NCBI GenBank assembly: GCA_036571765.1
Contig: BROE01000003.1
Span: 20,384,021-20,448,020, forward strand
Direction: 5' to 3'
Source of the DNA: Plecoglossus altivelis
Lineage: Eukaryota; Chordata; Actinopteri; Osmeriformes; Plecoglossidae
Length of the DNA stretch: 64,000 bases
The notes under the pieces were generated by a model. It saw only the letters and a program-made list of their open reading frames with translations, was not told where the DNA came from and did no database searches. Position 1 is the first letter of the stretch. Each line of letters opens with the position of its first letter. Shown in pieces: positions 35,813 to 49,500 of this stretch. Both the position numbers and the translations under genes were made by a program.

Positions 35813-36490
35813 GATCATGAACTCGTTTTTCACATCTATACTTAAAAAAAAACTTTTGCCTAATGTCAGCTAACGTCAGTACTTAAGCACGACGAGAACA
35901 TCCGTGGAGAGTAAACAAACGATTTCCATCGAGTGCCTGTATCGCTATAATGTATTGCACCAAGATAACTTACCAGTAACAGAAGCCTTAGCGTTTCGAA
36001 ACAACTCAGTCCTATTCAGACTATTCATCTGCTTGTTTTGATTGTTTTTAATCATGTGTCTATTCTGCCCATTCCCTGATTAATATATCAGCAAATTTCA
36101 CTGAGCACTGGGGCAATGGTCTCGTTATTAGGAAAAGCTTGAGTTATATTATGCGATTGACGGTGTCAAGAACCAAGAGAGCGCCTTCTGATAGCAATGG
36201 GATTACATTTCTGCTCAAACGGATCAGAGGACAAGTTAAGTGTTAAGTTAAGTAATTTGTTTGAACTATTGTCATGTTCTGTTGCGTTCAACTCAATTTC
36301 TAAACCGTTCTTTGATATATGGGACTCTTGAATGCACCCTAAAATCTTCTGATTGGTTTAGCAGTCCAGCTCAGCTGGTCTCCTTTTGCATGTGTGCTGG
36401 TGTTTTGTTATTTTGCTCCTTGCGGGCTTCGTTTACCAATATATTTCAACGACCATTTTTGTAGACTCCCTATACCATTTCAATAACAAA
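35317..36490. promoter_or_regulatory. Head-to-head upstream region, ube2h and klhdc10
   Basis: The start codons of ube2h (minus) and klhdc10 (plus) face away from each other 1.17 kb apart. The interval holds a (TC)n(AC)n microsatellite and no open exon. Divergent vertebrate genes this close often share promoter elements. I see no TATA box and have not been able to place transcription starts. Confidence 0.5.
35750..35812. repeat. (TC)n(AC)n microsatellite
   Basis: About 14 TC units directly followed by about 16 CA units, between ube2h and klhdc10. Confidence 0.95.
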
Positions 36491-39400
36491 ATGTCCCCTG
36501 CGGAAGATGCAGAAAATAATTTCGGCTTGAATCAGCTCATTAAATTTGAGAAGCTTTCGGGGAGGCCTTGTATCAGAGATTCAGGTTTGTAGATAAAACT
36601 AGGCAACTGAATTTAACCTACCCAATGTAATGCAGGTGTGCATACATTTTTTTAAGAGGACGATTTTCAATTGTAGCCTTCATCTTTTCGTTCTACGTAG
36701 GATGATGGATTATAGTAAGATATTGAAACTTGATAGGCCTGCTAGCGACTTGCTACGGAAGCCAGTTTATTTCGTCGCATTGCCTGTATGTAGTATTGGG
36801 TTCTCATGGTGTTATATTAATGCTTAGGCAGTCACGCCAAATTCTAAATATCTTCACTGTTTTAAGTGCTAGTTCGATAGTTTGTAAAGTCTGAACTGAC
36901 ATCTTAATTCAGTTAGTTTTGTTTGTCTGCACTCAGCTTAGTAGCAACGTAAGTGAACATATTGATAATTGAATCTTGAACGCTGCCTTTGTGGTGATGC
37001 TCACGGTTGAAAGATAAGGGTCAGATCCGTAGTGAATGTGAAGTCCGTCAACACTCAGACTCGTTTGCAGGTTAGTTTGGTAGTTTTGAAGCAAGTACTG
37101 CGTTTTACTGTAGACAAAATAGGTTGTTATATTCGGTGTGTATGTTTTGATGTCTGACTCGTCATGAATTGGCTGCTTGACAGGCACAAAGAAGAGAGTG
37201 CGATGGCTTCAGGCCAGGAGGATCTTCTCCCAATCTTGTCCGAACCTTCGGATCCCCAACAGGTTTCTGAGAGAGGGTGGGTATTATATGAGCCCCCTGG
37301 CCGGGCCCTAGACCACTTCTCTATCCTCTCCTCTCCCCCACTCAACCCAGCATCACGCATCAGACATCTCTCTTCTACTTTTTTCTGTTCATGACTTGAA
37401 GTCTCTTCCTTCTTTCCTTTGCTCTCTGAAACTTTTGTTGAGAAATGTATATCTAACCCAATCCCTATCTTGTGTAACCTCTCCCAACCCTCTCCTAACC
37501 CTGTCATATCCATCTCCTGTCCTAACCCTGTCATATCCCTCTCCTAACCCTGTCACATACCTCTCCTTTCCTAATGCTGTCACATACCTCTCCTTTCCTA
37601 ACCCTGTCATATCCATCTCCTAACCCTGTCATATACATCTCCTAACCCTGTCATATCCCTCTCCTGTCCTAACCCTGTCATATCCATCTCCTAACCCTGT
37701 CATATCCATCTCCTAACCCTGTCATATCCATCTCCTCACCCTGTCATATCCCTCTCCTGTCCTAACCCTGTCATATCCCTCTCCTCTGCTAACCCTGTCA
37801 TATCCCTCTCCTCTGCTAACCCTGTCATATCCATCTCCTAACCCTGTCATATCCCTCTCCTAACCCTGTCATATCCATCTCCTAACCCTGTCATATCCAT
37901 CTCCTAACCCTCTCCTCTCCTAACCCTCTCCTCTCCTAACCCTCTCCTCTCTTAACCCTCTCATATCCATCTCCTCTGCTAACCCTCTCCTCTCTTAACC
38001 CTCACCTCTGTGTATCTCTAGACACCGTTAGCTCCCCTTTTAACCATCTCCACTGTAGAATATCCACAGTCTTTTTTTCCTCGTCCTCTAAACTGGTTTC
38101 TACTCTTGATTTACTTCTGCCTTCTTTTTCAGGGTGTGGAATGCTCTCCCTTCCTGCATGTCTGTTTGGGTTTTCTATGGGTCTGTCTGTGGTCTTTGCT
38201 GTTATCTCTAGGAGCCTGTTCCATTTGTGGTAACTATTCACTCAGAAATTGTTCATATTGCTGTATGTGTGAGGTTTGTGTTTCACGTTAATTTTACATA
38301 TCTTGGCTTGCATTATTTCAACTACTTCAAAGCTGCCTTGATGTTTTTGTACGAGGCCAGTGGCTGTTGTGACTGTTTGAGATCCAATAACCCCTATTGA
38401 ATGTTAAAGCCAAGAATGTTCTGTATTGAACGTAGACAAGGATTTTGGAAGATCAGGGTTGTGCCAGCAGCAGAGGTATTAAAGGAACTGAATCACAATC
38501 TGTGTAAAATGGACATCCAGGATGGTGGACTGCACACACTAGCAACACGTCCATTTCCTGGATGTGGGTTTGCTATTGAAAAGCATGCATTGTGCATAAT
38601 AACAGGTCTTCTTAATGGCAACAGTACAGGATCTATGTTAAAAAGACCCATAGTTCTTGACAGGGCAGGAACCAGAACAGAACCACAGAACGAAGGGTCA
38701 TGGATGCTGTTTGCTGCTCAGCCAGTCTCTTCTTGTCTCCTTCTTTCTGCAAACCTTTCAGAAAGAAGCTACTTCTCAGATGAAATAACTGTTGGTTAGA
38801 GCACAGTGCTGGTCTCTTAATCTGAAAGAGATTAGCCTTTAAATTGAGGGATTGTCCATTCCAACTATCTGCTTTATGACTCCAGTGCACTTGGTAATCC
38901 ATCCTTCAGTTTGACAGTGATCATGAAAACACCCCCTCTCCTGCCAGCAGCTCTCAGGTTAGAAGAGCAAGAATGTTCAAAATCAAGAAACATATTGGTT
39001 GTTTTCTAGGCCTGAGCTAATACACAAACACACCCAGTCATTGGTTGATACACTGAACTTGCTGCTAGATGTCTGATTTGTGTTCTGCCACTATAAACCA
39101 GTTTGTTTCCCATCACTTCTCTCCAGGTCACACGGCCCCACCAGCCCGTAGTGGACACCGCTGTGTAGCCGACAGTGCCAACCTGTACGTGTTTGGTGGC
39201 TACAACCCAGACTTTGATGAGGCGGGGGGGTCGGAGAATGAAGACTATCCGCTGTTCAGGGAGCTGTGGCGATTCCACTTTGCCACTGTGACCTGGCAGC
39301 AGGTGCGCACGGAAGGATACACGCCCACAGAGCTGGCCTCCATGTCAGGTGAGGTGTGCTAACCTGGACAGGACTTGGTCTATCCAGGTGTCAGACTCTG

Positions 39401-41246
39401 ACCAGACACCCTTCGTATGTCTTCACCTCTAGCTGTGCTGCATGGCAACAACCTGCTGGTGTTTGGCGGCACGGGTATCCCGTTTGGTGAGAACAATGGC
39501 AATGACGTCCATGTGTGCAACGTCCAGTACAAGCGCTGGAACCTGCTGAACTGCAGGGGCAAGAAGCCCAATAGAATCTATGGCCAGGTACAGGACACCT
39601 CCCAAAGCTGATCCTATAGTGCTCACTCAATAGACAGTGTGCTCTGCATATTTGGGACAAAGATGTCATTTCCCTTTACTAAAACCTGAGTGCGTCCTTG
39701 AAATACTTGTTAAGTGTTTGATTACAAACGTAAAACGGAAGAGTAGAGAATGAAGAAAAATGTCTAATTATTTTGGAGTGCCCTACATGCACAGCAATGT
39801 AAACATGTTCCTATTGCTACACTAACCCTAACCCTTACCCTGTTCACAGGCTATGGTCATCATCAACGGCTACCTTTATGTGTTTGGAGGAACCACAGGG
39901 TACGTGTACAGCACCGACCTGCACAGGCTGGACCTGACCACTAGAGAATGGACCCACCTCCATCCCTACAATGCCCCCACAGATTTACCTGAGGAGAGGT
40001 TAGCCCCGCCCCCACCACCCAGCTCCTGCTGCCCTCCCCTGGGCACCAGAGACCCAGATGCATGTAACCCTGTGTCTGCCTTTCCAGGTACCGACATGAA
40101 CTGGCTCATGACAGCCAGAGGATCTACATCCTTGGAGGAGGAACTTCCTGGATATCTTACAGATTAGACAAGGTGAGGCATTGGTCTTCCTGATCAGGAT
40201 TTACAGTTACATTGGTGTTTCTTCTCCTGTTCCTTGTCTGTAAGACCTATATGGCGCCAAATCTGAATTTATATAAATAGAATAATGACAATGTCACATA
40301 AACCTATGTGATCTAGCTCTCTGAGCAGATTTCTCTAAAGGTAAACTACTGAATCACCTCACGCACCTGCGGCTCTTCTCCTCTCCTGTAGATTCATGCC
40401 TACAACCTGGAGACCAACTACTGGGAGGAGGTTATCACCAAGCCTCACAAAGCAATAGGTGTGTCCTTATGTTTAAGAGCCACACAGAGAGAGTTGGGTG
40501 TAGAGGCTGTGTTCAATAGGTGTGTCCTTATGTTTCTTAGCCACAGAGAGTTGGGTGTAGAGACTGTGTTGACATATGGTGGTTGTTGCTAGGTTACCCT
40601 GCAGCCCGACGCTGTCACAGCTGTGTACAGGTGAAGGATGGTAAGATCTACACGCGCCTCACCTCACCTCCTCTAAACACCACACCTCCTGTAAACACCA
40701 CACCTCCTGTAAACACCCCACCTCCTGTAAACACCCACCTCCTGTAAACACCCCACCTCCTCTAAAACATGTTTCCTGTTGTACACACCTGTCTGTCCCC
40801 TCCCCCCAGAGGTGTTCATATGTGGAGGTTACAACGGCGAGCTAATTCTGGATGACCTGTGGAAGCTCAGCTTGATCACCTTGCAGTGGACAAGATTGCC
40901 TGCTGTAATGCCTGAGCCAGCATACTTCCACTGTGCTGCTGTTACGCCGGTCAGTGCGCACACACTCTTGTCATCAAAGACAAAAGATGAGATGGTACAT
41001 CTTCTCATACGCCAAAATGTCATTTCCCCCCACCAGGCAGGCTGCATGTATGTCCATGGAGGGGTGGTAAACAAGGTGGACAACAGAAGGACTGGCTCTC
41101 TGTACAAGGTGTGGCTGGTGGTACCCAGTCTGCTGGAAGTCACTTGGGAGAGACTGCTGAAGACGTGCCCCGGCCTGGCCCACCTCTCCACTCTGCAGCT
41201 GCTCAGCCTAGGCCTCACACACTCACTAATCCAGCGGCTCAAATAA
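36491..41246 (+). CDS. klhdc10: Kelch domain-containing protein 10
   Basis: Kelch-propeller substrate receptor; KLHDC10 works with elongin B/C and CUL2 to recognise C-terminal degrons and has been linked to ASK1 signalling. Exons: 36491-36584, 37184-37276, 39127-39348, 39433-39587, 39850-39998, 40088-40172, 40392-40458, 40593-40640, 40810-40949 and 41037-41246. All phases agree, giving 420 residues (human 442). The short N-terminus KFEKLSGRP matches the family but lacks the Gly-rich extension of the human protein. Exon 2 encodes TKKRVRW...IPNRFLR. Kelch blades show as LYVFGGYNPD, LLVFGGTGIPFG, LYVFGGTTGY, IYILGGGTSW, VFICGGYNGE and MYVHGGVV. The C-terminal helical part (VVPSLLEVTWERLL to the end) fits a BC/Cul2 box. 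The stop codon overlaps an AATAAA at 41242-41247. The gene converges on the exchanger gene. Confidence 0.97.
37440..38015. repeat. 22-bp minisatellite in klhdc10 intron 2
   Basis: About 24 copies of CTAACCCTGTCATATCCATC/CCTC with shorter CTAACCCTCTCCT copies at the end. It begins about 165 bases after exon 2. The core TAACCCT is again telomere-like. Confidence 0.92.
40655..40770. repeat. 18-bp repeat between klhdc10 exons 8 and 9
   Basis: Six copies of CCTCCTGTAAACACC(CCA) fill most of the 169-base intron 8, ending about 40 bases before exon 9. Confidence 0.85.
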
Positions 41247-43530
41247 AGCCCAAGCTTAGGGTCCAACAAGGCTCAGAGGTCTGGGGTGGGACAGACCAGT
41301 GAACCCCATCAGTGGTTCACCAATAGCTACACAGACCACGTTGCCAACGAACCAATACAGAAGCCTGTGCTATGCCAGTGCTGTGTTAAGCCTGTGCTGT
41401 GTTAAGCCTGTGCTGTGCCAGTGCTGTGTTAAGCCTGTGCTATGCCGGTGCTGTGTTAAGCCTGTGCTGTGCCAGTGCTGTGCCAGTGCTGTGTTAAGCC
41501 TGTGCTGTGCCAGTGCTGTGTTAAGCCTGTGCTATGCCAGTGCTGTGTTAAGCCTGTGCTGTGCCAGTGCTGTGTTAAGCCTGTGCTGTGCCAGTACTGT
41601 GTTAAGCCTGTGCTGTGCCAGTGCTGTGTTAAGCCTGTGCTGTGCCAGTACTGTGTTAAGCCTGTGCTATGTCAGTGCTGTGTTAAGCCTGTGCTGTGCC
41701 AGTGCTGTACCAGTGCTGTGTTAAGCCTGTGCTGTGCCAGTGCTGTGCCAGTGCTGTGCTGTACCAGTGCTGTGTTAAGCCTGTGCTGTGTCAGTGCTGT
41801 GTTAAGCCTGTGCTGTACCAGTGCTGTGTTAAGCCTGTGCTGTGCCAGTGCTGTGTTAAGCCTGTGCTGTGTCAGTGCTGTGCCAGTGCTGTGTTAAGGT
41901 CTGAGTGGACTGAGAATGTGGACACGGACTATTGGGCTGATCTTCCTCAACTCTCAAAGCTTTTAGAAATATTGAGTACTTTATCAAGGTTTCAGTGACA
42001 CTGGCTGACATTACCAAAGGGTGCTTCCTCTCCTTAGTATTTATAACAGTCACTTGATGCTGTCTGGTGTGTCCGGAGGGTTATGGGTTTTCATTTTCAC
42101 TCCACACATGAAAACAAGGCGAAAGTTGATGGTTAGATATTTATTTGATATCTTGTTTTTTTAAGTACTGGGATTTCAGTCTCTCTGGATCAGGACATGC
42201 TTTCTGGTTTGTTAATGTTCTCTACTTTTGTATGAATTCCTTGCACACCATTGGTCTAGCCAGTTAGAAACTGCTCCAGGGTTCTGTGTCAAGTACGAGA
42301 AACTCAGGTTGAGCAGCTTCCCAGAGAAAATCATTTTTAGCTGTTTGTCATTTTGCACTCATGTTAGTCATGGCTGTAAGTGAGGTCAGAGTGAGCAGGC
42401 CTTGATTCTAACCTGAGCCTGTTGTGAATCACTGTGAATCCTGTAGTGCCTGTAGTGTCTACAGTCTGTTAAAATATCCAAATAATGCCAATTTTTCCAG
42501 TGCCTTCAGAATTTAATGTTTTTAAATCATGTAATTTTCTTCCCTTATTTTGACAACCTTGTTTCAGTGAAAGGTAATGACTGGGGCACCCGAACCATGA
42601 TGGTGAACATGTGCATGTAACCTATTTTATTTACAAATACGAGCCACGAAGCCTTAATCTGTGTCATGTTTTCTCTCATTCAGTTTACTGGTATTTGGTC
42701 TAGTCAGTACATCTTCTATGATAAGAGGCATGGCTATCTAAACCTGTTGTTTCTGTTTACAGCAAAGCTACCTTGACAGTGACCCAGTGACAGAATGCCG
42801 TTTATTTCAATGACATGAGTTCTGTTGATTTGACCTAATTCTCTATGAAATATCTCCACCCTACCACTACAACTATCAGGCTATTATCTGGTACCAACAT
42901 AATGATCAGTGGCCTTCCAACTGTATTTTGACTGCAACATTGCAGCTGGTTACATTTGAATGGGAGCTGTTATGGCTAATACCCACCTGCTGATGTCATA
43001 ATGCTACTGTTCACATCTAGGTGGTTAGTTGATCTGGGTTACACAGCTAGTGATGTCCTAATGCTACTGGGGGGGTTCACATCTAGGTGACTATTCAAAT
43101 GTGGAACTTGAACATGTATATTTTCTTGTAAATGTACCATTTTAATGTCGATAAACAGTCAATATGAAATCAAACCGTCTGATATTAGTTTGTCTATTTT
43201 ATTGTTTACTAGCTAAACCTCAAAAGGTTCAGCTTAAAGTCTTAAACTTGTACACAATGTCTTCTAAAAGAAAAGTTTTTTTAGATAGCTTTTAAAAATC
43301 CCAATTCTCAAGTGCAGAGTTTCCCCTTATTAGATGCTTATGAATCACAGGGATATAAGAGTGACAGAGGTTCTTAGGGTTGACAGTTAGGGTTAGCACT
43401 AACCTGTACAGGTAATCACAGCTATGACAATTCACTGTCAGAAATAAAATCAGGACATGTTTAGCAACTACTTACTAACCCTAACTTGATCATAAATGCA
43501 AAAATGTAATTGCAGCCTTTCTGACGATCG
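41247..43530. other. klhdc10 3' region and convergent intergenic DNA
   Basis: Probably the klhdc10 3' untranslated region followed by the 3' region of the exchanger gene on the other strand. It holds the minisatellite at 41365-41900 and a small TTAGGG cluster near 43376-43395. No further coding exon was found. Confidence 0.55.
41365..41900. repeat. 27-bp minisatellite downstream of klhdc10
   Basis: About 20 copies of a 27-bp unit containing CAGTGCTGTGTTAAGCCTGT; some copies lack the AAGCCTG part. It begins about 120 bases after the klhdc10 stop and is probably transcribed in its 3' untranslated region. Confidence 0.93.
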
Positions 43531-46500
43531 TCAACACCCAGCAGGAGATGGAGCAAAGAAGTACAGAGCCATCAGGATAAGGTAGACGACCACCAGAGCT
43601 GTTCCTGCAAAAAACACCAGCATGAACACACCCACAACCATCACCCCTCACATGAACACACCCACAACCATCACCCCTCACATGAACACACACACAACCA
43701 TCACCCCTCACATGAACACACCCACAACCATCACCCCTCACATGAACACACCCACAACCATCACCCCTCACATGAACACACCCACAACCATCACCCCTCA
43801 CATGAACACACCCACAACCATCACCCCTCACATGAAGAGATGCACACATTCACTCTATGTCCTGTATCCTTTACTGTATTTCGTATGTGAGTACAAGGTT
43901 GTTATTTACCCTGAAGGTAGTCAGACTTTCCGTCCATGAAGATGTAGTTTACCATGATCACAGCAAAAATGCTGGCCCCCAGGTGGAGGTCACTGAAGAT
44001 CAGCACAAAGCCCACATCCTGCCACCATACAGAGAGGAAATACTGTCCATTAATGTGCTGTCTTTATCGGGGTTTAAAAGATTTCAATCCTGCAATTATT
44101 CAATTGTATCAACATCTCCATAATTGGCCCAGTTCTGACCCAAGGGTAGGAGGACTGGTATAACTGGTCCATTTTTAGTGGATAATAAAGATGTGGTAAG
44201 AGAAAGACGCTTACGTAAAAAACGTTGAAGAGGACTAGCAAAGGGATCTGCAACATGCACACCTGGACAGCGATGCAACTTCCTACTTCCACACTGAAAG
44301 AGCACACAAAGACTCACTAGTTATTCTAAGTACTTGGACACATCCATGGGTAATGGTTGAGACTAGACTCTATAGATTATAACATTTACACATGATACAT
44401 CTTATTGTTATAACTCAATATAAATGGAGGACATTCAGCATCATTAATTGTATCTATAGAAGGATCTAGAGCTATGGGGGTTACAGGAAGATCTGAAATC
44501 TACCAGAGGATCTACGGGGAAATCTAAAGCATGATCTACAAGGAACCTATAGGATTTACCTCAGACTCATGTTGTTTTGCAAGGAAAACTGTATTCCATT
44601 AACAATCTCTGGGATCTCAGGTACCATGGCCAGAATGGTGACACCTATAAAATACTGAGCAGATGGACATGACATCATTACATGGACATGACATCATGAC
44701 AGCATTGTGATAGGCAGGTGTGTGTTGACCAATGTACATCTGCTTGAAACTCATGTTTGTGTGCCAGTGTGTTCACCTGAGAGATGTTAGGTTGGCTCAG
44801 TATGGGTTGGATGTGGTCTGTTAGAAGGTCAGCACAGGCAGACATCAGGAGGGTGGCCACAATAAGGATGAGCAGGGCCCGCCAGCGGGACCAGTGCACC
44901 ACTGCCCCCTGGTGGCTGGCCACAGCTAAAACAGACAACATTAGGAAACGACTCAAGAAGCACTTCAAACACACTTGTTTTTGTGGTAGATATAAAGTTT
45001 CACATTTATATTCCTGATGAGGGTTGTCTTTGTGTGTGGTGTATGTGTGGCCCTCTTACCCTGTCCCTCACCAACATGAATATCATAAATGTAGGAATGT
45101 GTCTTCAGAGTGAAGATGAGGCCAATAATGTAGGCAGCAGGCAAAAGGACAGAGACTGAATATACCAGCGGCCTGCAGTGAAAACACAAAGCACACAGAA
45201 TGATCCCACTATCAGGACTGACTGTGTACATACCTCTGTTCACAGCTGTCTGACTTACGCAATGTGGTTGTGGAACAGTTTGTCGTTGTTCTCACTCTGA
45301 ATAAAACAAAAATGAAATGGAAACATAAGAAAGAAAGGCATGCAGAATGTGTGTTGCACACTACTTGGCTGATCTGTGATGCGTGCATGGTGAGGGCGGT
45401 TGGGGGTTGTGTGTGTGACTGGATTGGGGTAGAGGTTTGACGTTTGTGTGAGTTAGTACTACAGGCAGATTAGTGTTGCCCACCAGGTCGTAGTGGCAGT
45501 TACGGCAGACAAAGGGTCCACTGAAGTTCCCTGTGGTGTTGGTGCAGCCCTCACACATCAAGTTCCCATAAGCCTTGGAGAACAATGTGGGGGCAAACAC
45601 ACCTGGAGGGGAGAGCAGGACAATCAGGAGGTCATAGCAGGAGACAGAAGAGGGGAAGGAAGGATGAGCAAGAGTTAGTAGTTTTGCAGCAGTGTTGGTG
45701 TTGTGTTGATAGGGTCACTGTGGTAGTGTCAGGGCTAGTATTAGGGTCACTGGTACACAGTCACCTCCCACAGAGATGAAGAGCAGGGCAGAGCTCACGC
45801 CAGCAGAGCGGCTGTTGAATGTCTGCTCTGGGTGCTTCAGTCCTCCAATGATCATGCAGATACCCTAGGAGAGACACTGGATTAGTCCTCTACCAGCCAA
45901 CCGTGTACAAATCAAACGCATCACATATTCAGATTCCTTGAGAGAGAAATAGCACTGCTACCCCAACGACCACAAGACACAGATAGGTATAGTTTCACCT
46001 GTGATTGTCCCAGGATTGTGTGTGCATTCAACTCACAGGAAGGAAGAGGATGCAGCCCAGCAAGGTTCCAGTCAGGGCAGCCTTCACCATCTCCTGCAGG
46101 CAGCCGTTTCCCTCTCGGTGGCCGCGGAGCAGGGCAGTGATATAGAAGGTCATCTCCGTGATGGACCCAAAGGTGGCGTTCACCAACGCGCCCACAGCAA
46201 AGTTACTCTGGGCTGAGATACTGCAAACATGACATCACTGCACTCTTTTTGACTGGCCGATAGGATTGTTGTGATTGGATACTTTTTTACGCAATTAATA
46301 GCACATAGTGTCTATGTGTAAGCTCACCTGGCAATGCCCATCCCAATGTAGTAAGACAATGGGATGATGGAGCAGATGGTTGTAGCAAACTTGGCCTCGG
46401 AGCTGGCGAAGTTGTTGTCCTTGTCAACATAGCCTATCACCAGGGCAACAATCACCAGAGGAAGGAGGTCTGGGTGGCAGGTTACGGATTTGACTTGATC

Positions 46501-49500
46501 AAAATGGCCACGGTTACACTTACACTTTGGGGTTAAAGGATACTGGCAGCAAACCCATTCAATTCCCACGTGTTTAATTTGTACTAGTGTAGATCGTGAC
46601 CTTAGTTTTGCAGCATGTGGGGTAAAATCACAGGAGAGCCACTGGCTCTCATATCTGCGGCATGACTGAACCACAGAAACTGTTAGATGCACACCTCAAG
46701 TTTTCTAAAGGTTGACCTTTGACTGTGTAGTCACCTTCGTGCAGGGAACAGTGAGAGCAGTGATGGCCTCTGGGGGAATTGAGCAGGTGACCCGAGAGGG
46801 TCGAGGTTCATTTCAGCTTGGCACACGGGATGGTAAAGACCAAGACCGTCAGGAGACAGGCCAACTGTGGGCTCAGGACGAACAGGATGCACCCAGCCAG
46901 CCAACCGCGCCATAGGTGCTTGCACGCAGCTTTGTTACACAAAAATAAGTTAACAATGCGTTTTTCATAATATCTCTGCGTCTCATATTTATTTATCTAT
47001 ATATTTATTTCCACCCGTGTTGTGTGTGTGTATCATATTATATGTGTTGATGAATAATAGATATTATACATTCTACAACATATAGTGATAAACCACATAT
47101 GAGTATACATATATCATATCAATTGTACATTCATTTGTGTGTGATGTGTTATACTATTTTTAGGTGTTTATTAGAGAGAGAGAGAGAGAGAGCATATACT
47201 ATATATATAACCATCATATATCAAGGTATATATATGTACGATATCTATACATATACCTATATTATAGCGTTACTTTCTAGATATAGCATAGAGCTAATAT
47301 GATAATTGTATAAACTAGTTTATTTGCTATATATAATTATGATAATACTATATAATACTGAATAATAATAATATATATCAGTATCTATTATTTCAACCCA
47401 TAGAATATAAGGTAGTTCTATATATGGTATATATATATATATACCCTAAGTATATATATACATAATAAATATAAAAATTAGTTAAAGCGACCCAACTATT
47501 CTATTAGCAGAATGATTGATATTTACTTGATCTGTCGTACCAATATTACAGTCCTTTGGCCAACTCCTCCTGGAACTTGGTTCCACCGATGCTTGTAGCC
47601 TAGCCACTCAACAAGCGCTCCATAAGGCTAAGTGTAGCTCTTACCTCACAAATACGGCTGGGCTAGCGTAGGGTCGGGTCAGCGCCGGGGGACTTCTCTT
47701 CGGGAGGGGAGAATGCGGAGCTGTCACTGTTTGCGTCATACTCACTGGAAATCACCAGTCTGGGAACCTTCCCACCCCATCTCCAACCTGGAGCAGGAGA
47801 GAGCTGAAATTTGGCACCTCCTTCTACAATCCCAACCCGAAACGGTTCACACCCCAAATCCATATTCGTTACTGAAATGCCCTTAAAAAAATCTATATAA
47901 AGTAAAGACAGAATGCTGGTTGGGGTGGGTATTAAGACATTTTTAGCTGCTTGCTCAACGACTTTTGTTGCCATAAAAGGAAAGGCAGACTTCTGCTTTC
48001 TGCCCTGAAACTGTCATGAGGAAGTGAGAGGCCTTGAACAAAGAGCAGATGTTGTCTCCCTTAAGAATGGTTAGATGCAGATTAGACCATCTGATCAAGG
48101 CCAGCAGGCTGAAATACGTTGAGGCTCAGTAGGTCCATTTAGACATACCATAAACTCATAAAATAATAAGAGTGTCTTGAGTTTTTGTATTTTTATACAT
48201 CTAGCTATATTTGACTTTGAGAAAAGACCAATGGTGATAGGAAAGGCCATGGACAGTTTAGATGCCTTAACCATAAAGAAAGAGAGACAGTGAGAGAGAG
48301 AGGCAGTGAGAGAGAGAGAAAGAGACAGTGAGAGAGAGGGAGAGAGGGAGAGAGAGAGAGAGTGAGAGAGAGAGACAGGTAGAAAGACATAGACAGATGG
48401 TTGTGGTGGAAGTGGGTGGGGGAGGAGATCTAAGACTGCAGCAGCTCTTGAAGGAAGGGTGGGGGGGTAGAGTACCTCCTGAATGAACTTCCCAAAAGGC
48501 CACAGGAAGTAGCATGACAAGTTCCAGCATACCTGACCTGTAATGAGAAGAAGGTACGCTCCTGAATCACTGGAATCATCTTCCAACCAACATGGCTGCA
48601 ATGGTAATACCATGAGGTCTGTACAAAACATTAAAGTGCATCTTCCCTAGTGTACCAGGTCCTCTAAGTAGTGATCTAGTTCCACAGCCCTACCATAGGG
48701 CGCTCCGATGATACTGATGAACATAATGGTACTGGCCACCAGGTAGGTCAGAGACAGCCACCAGCCAAACAAAAACACATACGCCACATTTCCCCAGGAA
48801 ATCAAGAACTCTTGATGAAGAAAGACAGAAAGAAAGAAGTGTTATATGATAAAGACCAACTAAGCTACAAATATGTACCATCTACTTTAAAGCACGTTGA
48901 TCTCAGGTTGTCTAGATTTGGACTGTAAAGCTCTGACATACTCACCTGTGTGTGGTTTAATGATCGTGAGCTCGGAGTACAGTTCTTTCACGATATCAGA
49001 CCTGACTTCAAAAGGTCGTTCTGTCACATGACTCTTCCACTTTCTGAAGCCAAACTGGGAACATAATTAAAGGCAAACCCAAGGCATGGATTTTAGAAAA
49101 CCAGGACGGACGATTACAATTTGGGAGTTTGGAAGAATGCAACTGTGTAAGCTGTGAAGAAGTGTCTTGTACCCTGTAGTTGTTGGCTAACTTGTTGGCT
49201 TCCACAACATTCTCTGCTCTGAGCGTAGTTCTGTTGCTGACCTCCTCACACATGTCCTGAGAGGTGAGCTGAGCAAGTCCTGAGAGACACATTCACACAC
49301 AGCAAAGATATCAGGTGTTTAAAAGGTGCACAGCTCAGTGAATGATCAAGGCACCGGAGGTTAGAGGAGGCTTCAGTACTCACGTAGATGTGTAGACCCC
49401 AGGCATTTGGAGGGACAGAGTCCAGGATGCACAGTGCAGCATGTGGGGTTGTGTTTCTCCACCAGGTCTGGCGTGCGGCTGGGCAGGTCTGGGGTGCGGC

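Noticed and set aside
41299..41998. Cys/Val/Leu-rich frames that look like a metal-binding protein
   Set aside because: Pure translation of the 27-bp minisatellite after klhdc10; no start context or unique domain.
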